Source of the DNA: Sanderia malayensis
Taxonomy: Eukaryota; Cnidaria; Scyphozoa; Semaeostomeae; Pelagiidae
Length of the DNA stretch: 64,000 nucleotides
Reading direction: 5' to 3'
NCBI GenBank assembly: GCA_013076295.1
Contig: RQOL01000915.1
Location: 62,001 to 126,000, forward strand
This document shows positions 22,941 to 36,922 of the stretch, piece after piece; position 1 is the first letter of the stretch; each line of letters opens with the position of its first letter. The notes beneath the pieces were generated by a model. The model worked only from the letters and a program-made list of their open reading frames with translations, had not been told where the DNA came from and did not search any database. Both the position numbers and the translations under genes were made by a program.

Positions 22941-23889
22941 ACTAAACTATAAAAATATTCCGGAGCACACCAAAATCTTTTCAGTAACATTTTTGTATTC
23001 GTAATTTGCAAATAGAAAAATGTGTAATCTGACCCACAACATTTCGCTGTCACAATGAAATGTTGTGTGTCAAAGGTCACTGTTGTGTTGAGAACATCAA
23101 CATCATCAGCGGTCCTCTGCTGCAAATAATTTATTTTCATTAAATATATTTTACTGTACAAAAGGGGGCATAATTAGAAGATTTTTGTAAACTTCGAGCA
23201 TTCTGACATATTGCTTTATTTTGAGTCCAGTTTTCTGAAATTTTTGAGGGCGCCCCCTCCCCTTTTTCCAAAGACCCCCTCTATTTATCAGGCGTGTAAG
23301 AGTATAAAGCAAATATTATAAAAAAACTAAAGTTCGAACAGTTTTATTAACACAGAAGTGAGAAGATGCAATGAAATACTGGAAAGCTCCTCCGCAGAGG
23401 CAATTGCTTTTCTGACTGCCGTTCATGCCCCCTTAAATACCCCATAAACTTGAGTAAAAAAACGGCACCTAGGAAATTATGATATTTTAGACCCTGAAGA
23501 TTGTTTTTATGTAAAAACATCAATTTTAACACTGAAATCAAACGAGACCCTCTTTTTTTTATGTAAGCTACCTGAATAAATTAATAACAGCGGCTTCTTA
23601 ACACAAACTTTAAAATAAACATAACAAACTTGACTTAATTTCATTTGTACAACCCCCCATAACAATCCTTTTGCAACTTTATTACAATTGCTGCAGAGCA
23701 TAGTGCAAATCTGAAATGCAGATATAAAATCAAAAACGAACCAATAGTTGAGCAAAATGTCTAGTAACACCTAGATAAGTCAATTTAGTTTCTCAAGGGG
23801 CAATTTTAAAGTAATATGCCACATTCTTTAAGAACGTCTGTGTGCCAAGGCATCAGAAATGGCTTCACACCAGTTTGAATTTGTGCAAA

Positions 23890-24220
23890 TCATGGAGCAA
23901 AGTAGCCATTTTTGCTCTTCACACACTCGCTATTAAAATGAAGTTTGATGAATATTGATGAATATTTCGAAGGGAGAGAATTTTCTTGCACTGACTCCCT
24001 TTGGTAGCACTCACTGCGTGCTTTTGAGACTATGAAAAGATTGCTGGCAGGGTCTGGAATTTCGTCATCCACTTTCCTCCACAACCGTAGCAAGACGATG
24101 TCTTCTTGTGGCAAAAATGCAATAGTGTCGCATGATATGCGACGGGCATGGCATCAGGAAAAGCTGGCTTTTCTGGGATTTTGTAATAAGACAACATTGG
24201 CTTTGTTTTGTTTGCCGGGT
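23890..24220 (-). pseudogene. zinc-finger-like fragment, copy 2
   Basis: Tandem-unit copy of the 11641-11970 fragment; the reading frame 23890-24114 is identical in protein. A 15-20-bp stretch (GTGTGGCTTTTGTGGCC) just downstream on the plus strand is present here and in copy 3 but missing in copy 1. Confidence 0.3.
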
Positions 24221-24667
24221 CCTTTCATTTTTGTGTGGCTTTTGTGGCCTTCTTGCCTGCGTTAGAGGAGTGCCTTGCCCAATGTCTACAGGTACTGAAA
24301 CTGACGGTATGCATTCTTCCTTTCAATCCTCCCATATCCAGGCGAGTCTAAAAATGAACTAATTAAAACTAAATAAATTACGTCAATAGAAAGAGTGATA
24401 ACACCCGTCCAGGAAAGCAAATTAATGAAAAGTAAAACCTAAAGATCTTTGTAAACCACCAAATTATGAGTGCGAAAAACATGCCAAAAGATTACAAACT
24501 AATTAATGAGTGAAAACAAAATCGTTATTAGCTTAATGTGCCGTTGTGCCATCTAGAGATCAATTTTCGAGCTATTTTTGACATTGTGATCACTTCTCCG
24601 TATAAACACGGCATGGTAATCGAATTGTAGGCCAGTTGCTTTGAGTTGTTAAAAGCAGGTTAGTTAC

Positions 24668-25448
24668 ATGTTGGTCAAAATGTTGGAGGACAATGTAATA
24701 ATAATAGATGATTCAGAACACAATGACTCCAGTGTAAAAAGCACTGTCACGACTTTTCAATTGATGGAGTCGCCAATCAAGTCAGAATCCCGAGAAAGGG
24801 AAGGAGAGTCTTGTAAAGGGTGCATAAAAATGCTCTTCAAACCAGACGAAGAGTGGAGTGGAGATGAATCTTGCAAACCAAAAACTGACACGGACAGCTA
24901 TTTAGACTTTGAAGGAGCCTTTGCTCCGTAAGTAAGTACTATTCAACTTCTTTTTACTTGAAAAATCTTCTACAAAATCTTCTAAAAGATTCCTAAAAAA
25001 CTTTAATTGTAACTGAGCTTTGATGAATCACCCAGCTTCGTAAGCTTGTTGGCAATTTTACTGCTAGACATATCTACTTCACATTTGTTAAAGATTTTTA
25101 ACTGGCAATGAAGTAAGAAGTTATAGAAAAAGAGTATATGTACATTTCTTTTCTTGTCTAGGTACGAAATTAGTCCTATTAAATATCAACATGGCAACAA
25201 GAAGATTCCTAGTTTTATAGTCGAAGGTGTGCTGTGTCGTACTGAAAATATTGTTTGACGAAATGTTACAAATTACAGATGATGCCAAAATCGCAAAGCA
25301 AAGCCCAATAACCGTTGACAACAACTCTTCATTTATAACAGAATGGGTGGAAATGGGCCACTGGAAAGATGTTCTGTGTGACATGCTGGGAAAGTGGAGC
25401 CATATAGAAACCAAAAATTTTGCTGTTAATAAGAAGGAAATAAGATAA
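24668..25448 (+). CDS. 164-residue three-exon protein, copy 2
   Basis: Exons 24668-24927, 25162-25226, 25279-25448 by correspondence with copy 1. The coding exons carry no difference from copy 1 that I could find, so this copy is as likely to be expressed as the first. Confidence 0.45.
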
Positions 25449-25466
25449 AATCAATCAAGCAAAGTG

Positions 25467-25870
25467 ACTTTGGACAGCCACTATTAGCTGCCAGATTTTT
25501 ATACATCAAGAGTGCACAGATTTTCATTCTGTTCTACTAACCATTGAAGATAAGAATGGCAGGCTGCAGAAGCTTGTTTACCTTGAACATTATTTTGATG
25601 GAAAGGGGGCACCCAATAAAAGTAGTGTTACAACTGGTGTTACAGAACATTGCACAAAATGGCATGGACAATTTGCTAAATCCGACAACTCTGGCCATTG
25701 AGTCAAGCTATAAAAGCAGGAAAATAAGAGAAGCATTGGGGATCCAATGCATGAAAACTGGTCCAAATGAGGTAGAAGGCGTCAATGAAGATACTGGCGT
25801 GAACATAAACTCACAAGTTTGGAGAGCTTTCTTTCATGATTGGAGGAGAAAACCATCAGGATTAAAATGA
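25467..25870 (+). pseudogene. frameshifted coding fragment, copy 2
   Basis: Tandem copy of 13197-13600; the 108-codon frame 25544-25870 is unchanged, and the same frameshift is present, so the damage predates the duplication. Confidence 0.25.
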
Positions 25871-26759
25871 TGGCAAAAATATTAGCGAACAGATTCGATT
25901 CTTTGCTACAACGATTCTTTTGGTGAACAATTGTTCAAACTGCAACCTTTAGAAGATTCACTTCTGATGATGCCTGGCTCGAGGCCAGGAGAAAATTCAA
26001 GTACATAAACAACCGAGGTTAATTTTTCCATATTGATGTATATATATGTTTAATTTAAATCTCTTCTCATCCGGAAGTTTGGGAATAGTAAATCCATGCG
26101 ATTCTACTGGAATCCCAAGAGCTGAATGAGTAGCACTTCCATTGATATTTATTGCTGCAACAAGAGTAAGGGCCAGAACAAGTACACTTGGCTTATCAAT
26201 ACAAGAACACTGATACAAACAATTACAAACGAATACCCTTGATCTTCAAAAACCAGACAAAGCACTGTGCTTTCTAATTTGCTTTGCAACTGTCCAGCAG
26301 TAAATCACCCCCACATTTATCTGATTGTGTAAGCGCATTGGCTATGTTCAGTGAGCAAAATAGATATAATTAGCATTAGAAGGGAAGCGTTGCATATATT
26401 TTAGCAATCATCGATTGAAGTATTTTGTTGGTGTCAACTGCACAAGCCGAGCAACAATGTAGCCAAATTTACCACCTGGAAATAAAAATGGGAAAGCCTG
26501 TTCCTCACAATAATCATCTGTAAAAAATGCTAAAGCTTTTTGCCCTCTCCAGAAGCTATGTCTAATATGCCATCTTTTTTAATTTACACATTGTGAATAA
26601 TGCACATTTCATCCCTACTACAATCTTGGACAAAAATTATGAGACAAATCATAATTTGCCGACATAATCAACAAAAAACCCCCTGCCCCCTTATTCAATG
26701 TTGAAAATGCTAAAAAATGTTGAAGAAATGAGGTGGTGATATCTCACAATAGCTCAACA

Positions 26760-28156
26760 CTAGGGGTCATCACTCGCTTCGCTCGTTCGCCCCAGCCCGT
26801 CAAGTAAAAAAAGCTTAATCTGGTTGGCGAATTTTAACCTGTGTGCGGCGCATTCGCTTACGCTCATGCAACCCTACTTACAATCGGTTAGCTCGCTGCG
26901 CTCACCTGTCTATCTATTATCAAGAAACATAGATTGATAGGTCGCACCTTGTGCGCTGCATTCGCTTACGCTTATGCCCCATTCAACCCCACCTACAATG
27001 GGTAAGTTCGCTGCGTTCGCCTGTGGTTGGCGCACTTCGTGCGCTGCATTCGCTTACCCTCATACCCCTTTCAACCCCACCTACAATGGGTAAGCTCGCT
27101 TCGCTCGCCTGTGGTTGGTGCACTTCGTGCGCTGCATTCGCCTGCGCTCATGCCCCTTTCAACCCCACCTACACTGGGTAAGCTCGCTGCGCTCGCCTGT
27201 GGTTGGCCCACCTCGTGCGCTGCATTCGCTTAAGCTGATGCCCCATTCAACCCCACTAACAATGGGTTAGCTCGCTGCGCTCGCCTATCTATCTGTTATC
27301 AAGAACCATTGACTGATAGGGCGCACTTCGTGCGCTGCATTCGCTACCGCTCATGGCTCTGGCTACTCCTCTTACAATAGTTTGGCTCGCTCCGCTCGCC
27401 TCATAATCGCGTATCATAATTTGTTTTTAAAACTTTGACTTTGTTTACATTAGGCCTAAGCGTCACAGTATGCCGAAGCAACAATGGCGGTCGTACAAAA
27501 ACTAAAACTATCTCACTCAAACAACAAAACAAAACTATCACCTGTGTTCTCAATTGTCTCCTGTAATTTTGCAGAGGTCTCTCAAACAATTAGCAAGGCT
27601 TTACAAAGATAATTCAGGTCGTAAAACACTTTGAAAGGCGCCCAGTTATCCTTTGTGTTGAAAACAAAAACAGGCGTCTTCTCCAAAAGTACCTGCTGCC
27701 TGCCGAGGGCAAATTTGCATGATAATGAAAAACGCGTCACTGTTCACGTGAAGTTGCGAAAGAGCCAATCAAATTGCAGGAAAAGGTGAAACGAATCACG
27801 TGAAGAGCGAACACTCTTTTCGAAAATGGAGTTGAGGACGCGAATTTGGAAGTTTCGCCAGCGTAAACCGTCGTTTTTTCGTGATAGCACAATTAGTGGA
27901 GTAATTAATGGAATAACTCAAAAATTCTTTTAAAATAGGCTTCCAAAAATAGATAACTTTTGCCTACTCCAGAAACGGAGCCTTTCCATGCAAGTCTCAA
28001 CCTTGTGCGCCCCCATTGAAAAAAGCCTTATTGATCACCGATTCGCCGTTTCGCCCCATTGTTTTTGGGCGTTCGGCCTATTGTTTCGGGTCGAATCTAT
28101 TGTTTTAGGCAGAGTTTCGCCACCGTCACGTGACATCACAGAATATATATATTAGA
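26760..28156 (-). mobile_element. complete satellite-bearing Helitron, unit copy 2
   Basis: Same insertion as 14490-15885 carried along by the tandem duplication; array and body are nearly identical, with flanks AACA|CTAG and TTAGA|TTGTCC. Confidence 0.7.
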
Positions 28157-28544
28157 TTGTCCAATGCAGACAATGTATCTTGACTCTAGCATCCGTTGTG
28201 GCCTACTCCCAAGGGAATTTATGAAATACTATATTTCGTCAAGTCTTTTTCGCTGGGAAACTAAATGAAAACCTTCACAAAATCCCTACAGATTTATTTT
28301 AAAGATGTAACTTGAAAGATCGCAAAGATATAATACGATCTGGAAAAACTTACCTACCATCGCGGAAGAGAAAGAAAAGATGAAAGCAAGGACGCACTGT
28401 CAGCATGTTCTTTGTTCAGTTGAGTTCTCTTCGGTCACGTCAATTATTAGCCAATCCACCTCAATCAGATAATTATGTCAAAACGAGGCTACATAATAAT
28501 AGAATTTGTAGTGTGATTTTGATTTGTGCTATGTTTCGTCAACG

Positions 28545-28956
28545 TAGCAATTTATCGCGCTGGTGGTAGTGCTGTCCGAATATTCGTTTGCCAAATCTTG
28601 CATCGCAACGGAACTTGATGCTGAAATAAGAGAAAGTAAACCTGAGAGAAACATTCATTTGCCGCCTCTCAGGAGTAAGTAAAGTTTATTTTTAGTTTCA
28701 CCCCATTCAAGTTCCCATATAATTGCTTAGGCCAATTGTATTTCACTCATTGTTAACATGTAGTTTCTGCAGGCGAAAATTGACAACTCTGCTTATGTTT
28801 CATGGCTTTTTATATCTAATGTTTTGGGAAAGAGTGCTTAATGCTGCACCCACATGTTCCAGTGGCTTTAATTTGGTCATAATATTTTTCTTGACGATTC
28901 TTTTCACTTTGTGGCTGCCATCTTTGCCTTACCAGCCAAGCCCAATACTCCTATGA
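28545..28956 (+). pseudogene. possible short two-exon gene, copy 2
   Basis: Copy of 16277-16686; the run CATTTTGCC is CATTTGCC here, breaking the first exon's frame. The second exon is unchanged. This gene is absent from unit 3, which ends before it. Confidence 0.2.
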
Positions 28957-29498
28957 AACTCCTTTCACCATGCAATTCCCATCCCATTGATGATGATTAT
29001 GAAATGCTTTTCCATTGGTTATCCACCTCGTCCAATGCTTACCCTTATGTTGTATATGATTGAAACTAATGTAAAACCAAAACCAATCCCAGCCATGGAA
29101 ATCTTTGTAATTGATTTAATTTAATAAAACTTTTTCGTGGCAATTGCATTACATGATCTGTTTTGTCTGTAATGTCATACTCAACAATATTAATTTCTTT
29201 ATTTGTTTTTATATTGAGATACATTGAATCAACATCAAAGGAAAGTTAAACTCCACAGATTCTCTCTTTATTTAAGATTATTTCTGAACTTTCTCTTAAG
29301 ATGTGATGCTCTCTGTGACCTATATTCAGGCAGATCCATAAATTTCCCCACCTTCCTATTGTATCCTATTGTTTACCAAGTGCTGACTGCTATCCTATAA
29401 TAACGACACCAGCAAACAGCACATGGTGTAAAGCAGCCTTTTTTAAATTCCTCATTTATATTTATTCGTCCACGTTAAATGAACCCTTTGAAAAACGC

Positions 29499-30022
29499 GT
29501 GTGCAAAACAAAAACACGCATCTTCTCCAAAAGTACCTGCTGTTCAACCCAAGGGCTAATTTGCATGATAACGAAAAAGGCGTGACTGTTCACGTGTAGT
29601 TGCAAAAGAGCCAATCAAATTACAGCAAAAGGCGAAAGGTCACATGAACAACGAATACTTTGTTTGAAAATCGAGTTTTGCGATGCAAATTTTGCCAGCG
29701 TAAACGGTCGTTTTTTTGTGAAAGCACAATCAGCAGAATAATTAATGGAATAATTCAAACATTTGGGAGACAATCGAAAAACAAATCCATTAGTCTGCTT
29801 AAATTAATAAACAAAATCCATTACGCTGGTTAAATTAATAAACTAAACATTCAGTGTGAATTTTATTGCCATATACCCACGTACAAAAAAGGCTTTGTGA
29901 TCACACGGTTCGCTGTTTTTGCCCAATTTTTAAGGCATTTTGCCTATTGTTTCGGGTTGAATCTATTGTTTTTGGCAAGGAAAGTGTGTCATCACGTGAC
30001 TCCGCAGCAGATTAATATTAGA
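29499..30022 (-). mobile_element. truncated Helitron body, unit copy 2
   Basis: Copy of 17229-17762 with a roughly 10-bp deletion near 29,688 (ATTTGGAAGTTTTGCC reduced to ATTTTGCC). It ends at the same head-to-tail joint. Confidence 0.6.
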
Positions 30023-30600
30023 CTAGCCGGGGGCGCCCGCGTACGCTCGCTTCCCGGAGGGTGGCAAGTGAAAAGAACTTAATGTGCTTGGCCCACTTCG
30101 TGCACTGCATTCGCTAACGCTCATGCCCCTTTCAACCCCACTTACAATGGGTTAGCTCGCTGCGCTCGCCTGTCTATCTATTACCAAGAAACATTAGCTG
30201 ATAGGGCGCACTTCGTGCGCTGCATTCGCTTACGCTCATTCCTCTGCCTACTCCTCTTGCAACAGTTTGGCTCGCTTCGCCCGCCTGATAACCCCTTATC
30301 ATAATTTGTTTATTAAAACTTTGGGCTTGTTTGCATTAGGCCTAAGCGTCGCAAGCATGCCGAAGCAACAATGGCGGTCGCCTACTACCTAAACTACAAC
30401 TATCTCACTCAAAAAAAACAAGGCTATCACCTGTGTTCTCAATTGTTTCCTGTAATTTTACAGAGGTCTCTCAAACAATTAGCAAGTCTTGACAAAGAAA
30501 ATTCAGGTCGTAAAACACTTTGAAAAGCGCCCAGTTATCCTTTGTGTGCAAAATAAAAACACGCGTCTTCTCCAAAAGTACCTGCTGTTCAACCCGATTA
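30023..30600 (-). mobile_element. Helitron variant with GC-rich end, unit copy 3
   Basis: Copy of 17763-18345 at the start of tandem unit 3, joined to the truncated Helitron before it at TTAGA|CTAG. Confidence 0.6.
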
Positions 30601-31358
30601 TCATTCAACGGGACTATATTCAAAACCATTAAACCATGCAAATTTATGGAGAAAATGGATAACTGGAAACCCTGAACCCCAAAACGACGAAACCGAAAAC
30701 CCCAAACACCCCTCTTTCTTGAGTCTATATGAAATTTTCTACGGAAACGTGCTAGATTTTAAGTAGTTTTTGTAATTTAATATGTATCAGCAGGACACAT
30801 ATAACGGACATATACTCATTTATTATTCATTTCAACAACAATAAACATAACCGTTTCGTGTGGCAGAATCAAATTTAACAAACGGTTAATGAAAACAACA
30901 AAGTGTAATGTCTTTTTTCGACAATTCACAAATTTTAAAGAAAAAACATTCATCACCCTTGCTTATGGCTTATGGCTAGAATGCAAGGGGTAGAATTGCT
31001 TATGGCTAGAATACAAGGGGTCTGGATTTTTTGCACATACCATATTTCCAACCCAACCCTGCAAATTAGTCAGGTACCTTTGTATTCCCCATTGATTTTT
31101 TTGTTAAAATTGATTTTTTTGCAGAGACCTAATATTTAACATCCATTGAATGAAAAAATTCTAGGTGCCATTTTTTCCCTGCAATTTTAGGGTAATTCAC
31201 GGCGGGTCAAAAAAGACAACCAAATTTAATTATCTCTGCGGAGGACAAAAGAAGAACTTGTCTTTACTGACATAAAATACGTTTCGAATGTAAAAATAAA
31301 ACAACCATATCAAAAATTGTGTATTTATGCTACTATTTCTCACAGGTTTATAAGTTTT

Positions 31359-34300
31359 TTATAAATCTCCATTGTCAGAATCAGAATCTTCGCCTATTGT
31401 AGTTTGTAGTGTGTAGTCCTTCATGTTCTCACAGTCGTGACATTTGCATAGATCCGTGCAATTAAGATCATTCATTAAGCATGAGCACTTGCTTTTCCTG
31501 CTGGAGCATCCTTTGCAGCCACACTTCACAAGCTCAAGAACTGCTTCGGGAGCAGGGAGCTCCAAGCATTTTCTCGGCACGACTAAACCATCAAATATTT
31601 CCCAACCATTATCACAAAGGGATGGTATGTGTTTGTTGCTCTTCTGTATGATTTCCAAATGGTGGCTATCAGATTAGCTCGTTGTATGTGTGGTAGCAAA
31701 GAGCCTAAAGTGGGGGGAAGCTCTTCAGCTTCCATGCTCTTTTTGCTAAAAAGCTCCCACCCTAGATGACCTACTTCCACTTTCTTAGTTGGCGGCGAGT
31801 AGACTGCAGATGCATTTTGAATCTCGTCAATGTTTTGCTCTAGGCCAAAATTTTCTTCACCAAGATCTTGCAATATATTTAAAAACTGATCAGATATCGA
31901 CATTTTCAAGAAAATAGTAATCCACTTTTTTTGAAATTCCAAAGGACTTTCCACCCAAATCAGCACCAGAGAGGGCATGCAATCCAATCAAAGCTTTAGC
32001 TTTTTGTAAGCCAATTGATGCACACCTGTCATCAACAACAATAGTCCTATTCAATGTTCCTTGTCCTGTGATAAAATTTATAGGTCCTGGAAGTTGATTT
32101 CGTGCGCAAAGATCCATTAATATGATGAAGACATTGGTATCCGGTGATCTCACATCAACAGAGCTTTGGGGTATTTGGTTGAAAGCATCTATTACATGTA
32201 GCGGTATTAATGTATCTGCTTCCTCGTGACTGTGATTCGCAATTGCATCACCGAATGCTCCATTTTGATTTGAATATGTGCTTGTGCCATATACGACTGC
32301 GAAAATAAACTCTCTTCCCTCGAATGATTTCAATAACACTTTTTTTAAGATGCTATGCTATTTGGCTTTTTGTCTCAATGTGAGACAGGAGAACTTTCAA
32401 TGGGAAGTGCTTGATATTTGTCTCATCATTGATATCGAATCTCACCATTGATATCGAATCTCACAGGCTCTATTTTTGATGTACGCTTTGCACGCGTTTG
32501 GGCTTTCAAAGAGCTTTCAATGTAACAATCAAAGATCACTCTTCCTTCGTCATACCCATGCACCACTCGACGAATACTGTTCACAAAAGCTTTGACGAAG
32601 TCTGCAAATACTGACATATTTGTCCCTTTTTTAATAGCTTGCCACCACAGCCATTGCATCAATACTGCAAACCCTTTTCAAAGAGCTGTTATCAACCTCT
32701 GTTGAAGACGTAGTAGCTGTTTCATTTGATTCTTAATATGACTTAATATGATTTCTTGAGGAATGCGCTTTTATTATTGGGTATTAGAAGTTCACCATCT
32801 CCAGAGAAAAGTGATCTTGGTATCATGGAGAATTCATAAGTGGCTATCACATAATTAAGCTTCTCTGATAAATTTGGTCTAGATTTCTGGATAACGAGAA
32901 ACCTCGCTATCAACTGTCTATCTTCCCTCAACTTGATTATTTTGTCCTTCACCTTACAGGCTGCTTTCTTTTGCCAGTTACTAAATAATTTTAAAGTCAT
33001 CTTTTTAATTGGATCCCACATTGAAACCTCAGCTGTGTCAGCCACGAGCCTGTTATTTACGAAACTGATATATGCTTCATTTCCTTTTTTGTCTCTTTCA
33101 ATGACATTTCTTGCAACAATAGGTGGCAAAATCATACTTGATTTATGTTCATTAAAGGAATATCTGATGAAAAGGGGTTCTCCTTGCAATGTTTAAGAAT
33201 ACTGCCCCTTAATTTCTCTGCATTACTGTGTAATAGACTTCTAGTAGAACAAGAATCCTGATGATGCTCTTTCCTTTCTTTGCGTTGATCTGCTTCAAAA
33301 CACTCTTTAAACTCTTCCACTATGCGCTTTACCTCAGGTGCAATTAACAAGTATCTTTCCAATGCCGCCTCATTCTGAGTTATACCTATTATACCTCCAA
33401 GAACCTGTTAGAAATCGAATTTGTTGTTCTAATGCCTGATCAACGAACAAATTACAAAAGGAATACCAGATCGCTTGACGCCAAAGAGTTCATCTGCAAG
33501 ACAACTCCATGTTTCTGGATCGTTTTCTTTTAGTTCTTGTAACTGAGCAATGTGATATGGTACAGGTCTTGCGTAGTTGTACAAATCATGAGCAAAATAG
33601 AATTTAGGTTGCTCTTCTAGCGCAGGTAAGTATAATCTCTGTTCACCTTGGCGGGTAGCTCTAATAAGTCGAGAAGACTTTCTACTTGATCCACATAATT
33701 GAATAGAAAATTGACATTTCACCATTTACTTTCTCTGTAGAGCTGCTAATGAAATCTTGAAATGGTTTTTAAGTTTATTGCAGTATTGATGAATGTTAGG
33801 ACATTTTTCACAAAGCTTTTCTTATAGTTTCTGCCTCCGAGTATTTGTCTTAACGTCGATGGCGAGTAAATACCCTTTTCTATGATGACAGCGTCAAGTC
33901 CACTACCATCTATATACTTCCTTAAAGCATGGAGAGAACCAAAACAAGTATGCAGCTCTCCTATATGTAAAAACCAATTGAGGATACCATTTGCTTGCTG
34001 TAGCTAAATGCTTTTTCATACAACTGCCTATCGAGAGTAATGATTGTTTTTCGATTGGGTTCTGTTGCAATCGCTCAGATGCTTTGGGCAAGACACAGAG
34101 CTTTATAAAGTGTAGTGAAATCGGTTGGAGGGTTTTCTGAATAAAGGTGAAACTATTCCAGTCATAGTTTGCTTTGTGTTGTTTGATTTCAAGCTGCAAT
34201 AATCCTTGAATTAGTAGCTGCCCATGTTGGCATACTTTTTGATCTGTCACAAGTAGGTGGGTCATTGCTTGCCTTTTCTTCTTGACATTTCGGACCGCTT

Positions 34301-35196
34301 TCTGGAAGAGGTGGTGATTTTAAATGTTGTTCTAAAAAACACGCAAAAAACCACAATTTGTCCAAAGACTGATACTCTGCAATAATTTCTTCGTCAGAAC
34401 CGAACACGTATTTGCTGAATGTCACGATATTTCGTGGTGAGAGCAGTCTTGGGATGTCTGTACTAACTACTGACATACTCACAGCCTTTCACATTCATAT
34501 TCGTGATCTGCCCCGACTCCCAAAGTAGAACAAAGCTCGTTAATTATTTCAACATCTGAAATGTACTGACCCATCTTTTTGGCTGATATTCATTTTTTTT
34601 TGCATTTTTCTTTCATGGTTAACTAAGCAAACCCTGTGATAAAAAAGTCGATTGCAACACAATCTAACAGCTCGTTTACTGTAGCGAGCGCGATCCTACA
34701 AACTTCATCAGGCTATTTTCTTCTAAAAACATAAATCTTTCACCCATGCTTTGATTTTCAACATGGTGAAGCTCACCCTCGTTAGGTTTTTCACAAAGAA
34801 AGACAAGTTTTGAACTGGCTTGGTCCTTGGTCCTTGATCTTCCAGATCGATTGGTCTCACTAGAAAATGCAGCAATTTTATATGATGGCGGCCATCCTTT
34901 CTTATCTGGGGCAGTATACCCCTTAACTGCAAATTCTTGAAACCTTTTTTCTGCCCGTTTGAGTTTACCTGTGTGAACAACATCTTTATAGCAAAATGAT
35001 GATAGCTGAAGTCGGTTAATACAGCTTCATCCAAATCAGTTATCCATTGGTTTAGTACCTGATATTTTGACTCGCCATATTCAGCTCATTTCTTTGCAAA
35101 TTCAGCAATCAAATCAAAGCATCTTTTTTCTGGATTTACAACAGTAGCAGCAGCATTTTTCATGCAAATAATACACTGTTTATCTGAAGAAGTCAT
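31359..35196 (-). pseudogene. broken DDE/XPG-nuclease transposase, copy 3
   Basis: Same as copy 2, but the long middle frame is split into pieces at 32743-33189, 33132-33362 and 33429-33725 by single-base gains or losses, mostly in homopolymers. The nuclease frame (31890-32339) and CXC tail (31359-31658) are undamaged. The extra breaks may be assembly errors, not mutations. Confidence 0.65.
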
Positions 35197-36144
35197 ACTA
35201 AACTATAAAAATATTCCAGAGCACACCAAAATCTTTTCAGTAACATTTTTGTATTCGTAATTTGCAAATAGAAAAATGTGTAATCTGACCCACAACATTT
35301 CGCTGTCACAATGAAATGTTGTGTGTCAAAGGTCACTGTTGTGTTGAGAACATCAACATCATCAGCGGTCCTCTGCTGCAAATAATTTATTTTCATTAAA
35401 TATATTTTACTGTACAAAAGGGGGCATAATTAGAAGATTTTTGTAAACTTCGAGCATTCTGACATATTGCTTTATTTTGAGTCCAGTTTTCTGAAATTTT
35501 TGAGGGTGCCCCCCTCCCCTTTTTCCAAAGACCCCCTCTATTTATCAGGCGTGTAAGAGTATAAAGCAAATATTGTAAAAAAACTAAAGTTCGAACAGTT
35601 TTATTAACACAGAAGTGAGAAGATGCAATGAAATACTGGAAAGCTCCTCCGCAGAGGCAATTGCTTTTCTGACTGCCGTTCATGCCCCCTTAAATACCCC
35701 ATAAACTTGAGTAAAAAAACGGCACCTAGGAAATTATGATATTTTAGACCCTGAAGATTGTTTTTATGTAAAAACATCAATTTTAACACTGGAATCAAAC
35801 GAGACCCTCTTTTTTTATGTAAGCTACCTGAATAAATTAATAACAGCGGTTTCTTAACACAAACTTTAAAATAAACATAACAAACTTGACTTAATTTCAT
35901 TTGTACAACCCCCCATAACAATCCTTTGCAACTTTATTACAATTGCTGCAGAGCATAGTGCAAATCTGAAATGCAGATATAAAATCAAAAACGAACCAAT
36001 AGTTGAGCAAAATGTCTAGTAACACCTAGATAAGTCAATTTAGTTTCTCAAGGGGCAATTTTAAAGTAATATGCCACATTCTTTAAGAACGTCTGTGTGC
36101 CAAGGCATCAGAAATGGCTTCACACCAGTTTGAATTTGTGCAAA

Positions 36145-36475
36145 TCATGGAGCAAAGTAGCCATTTTTGCTCTTCACACACTCGCTATTAAAATGAAGTT
36201 TGATGAATATTGATGAATATTTCGAAGGGAGAGAATTTTCTTGCACTGACTCCCTTTGGTAGCACTCACTGCGTGCTTTTGAGACTATGAAAAGATTGCT
36301 GGCAGGGTCTGGAATTTCGTCATCCACTTTCCTCCACAACCGTAGCAAGACGATGTCTTCTTGTGGCAAAAATGCAATAGTGTCGCATGATATGCGACGG
36401 GCATGGCATCAGGAAAAGCTGGCTTTTCTGGGATTTTGTAATAAGACAACATTGGCTTTGTTTTGTTTGCCGGGT
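36145..36475 (-). pseudogene. zinc-finger-like fragment, copy 3
   Basis: Tandem-unit copy of the 11641-11970 fragment; reading frame 36145-36369 is unchanged at protein level. Confidence 0.3.
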
Positions 36476-36922
36476 CCTTTCATTTTTGTGTGGCTTTTGT
36501 GGCCTTCTTGCCTGCGTTAGAGGAGTGCCTTGCCCAATGTCTACAGGTACTGAAACTGACGGTATGCATTCTTCCTTTCAATCCTCCCATATCCAGGCGA
36601 GTCTAAAAATGAACTAATTAAAACTAAATAAATTACGTCAATAGAAAGAGTGATAACACCCGTCCAAGAAAGCAAATTAATGAAAAGTAAAACCTAAAGA
36701 TCTTTGTAAACCACCAAACTATGAGTGCGAAAAACATGCCAAAAGATTACAAACTAATTAATGAGTGAAAACAAAATCGTTATTAGCTTAATGTGCCGTT
36801 GTGCCATCTAGAGATCAATTTTCGAGCTATTTTTGGCATTGTGATCACTTCTCCGTATAAACACGGCATGGTAATCGAATTGTAGGCCAGTTGCTTTGAG
36901 TTGTTAAAAGCAGGTTAGTTAC

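Larger units (their letters stand above)
17763..30022. repeat. tandem unit, copy 2 (12,260 bp)
   Basis: Complete unit running from one CTAG Helitron edge to the next. It keeps the longest transposase reading frame (347 codons at 20419-21462) and is the cleanest reference for the unit. Confidence 0.95.
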
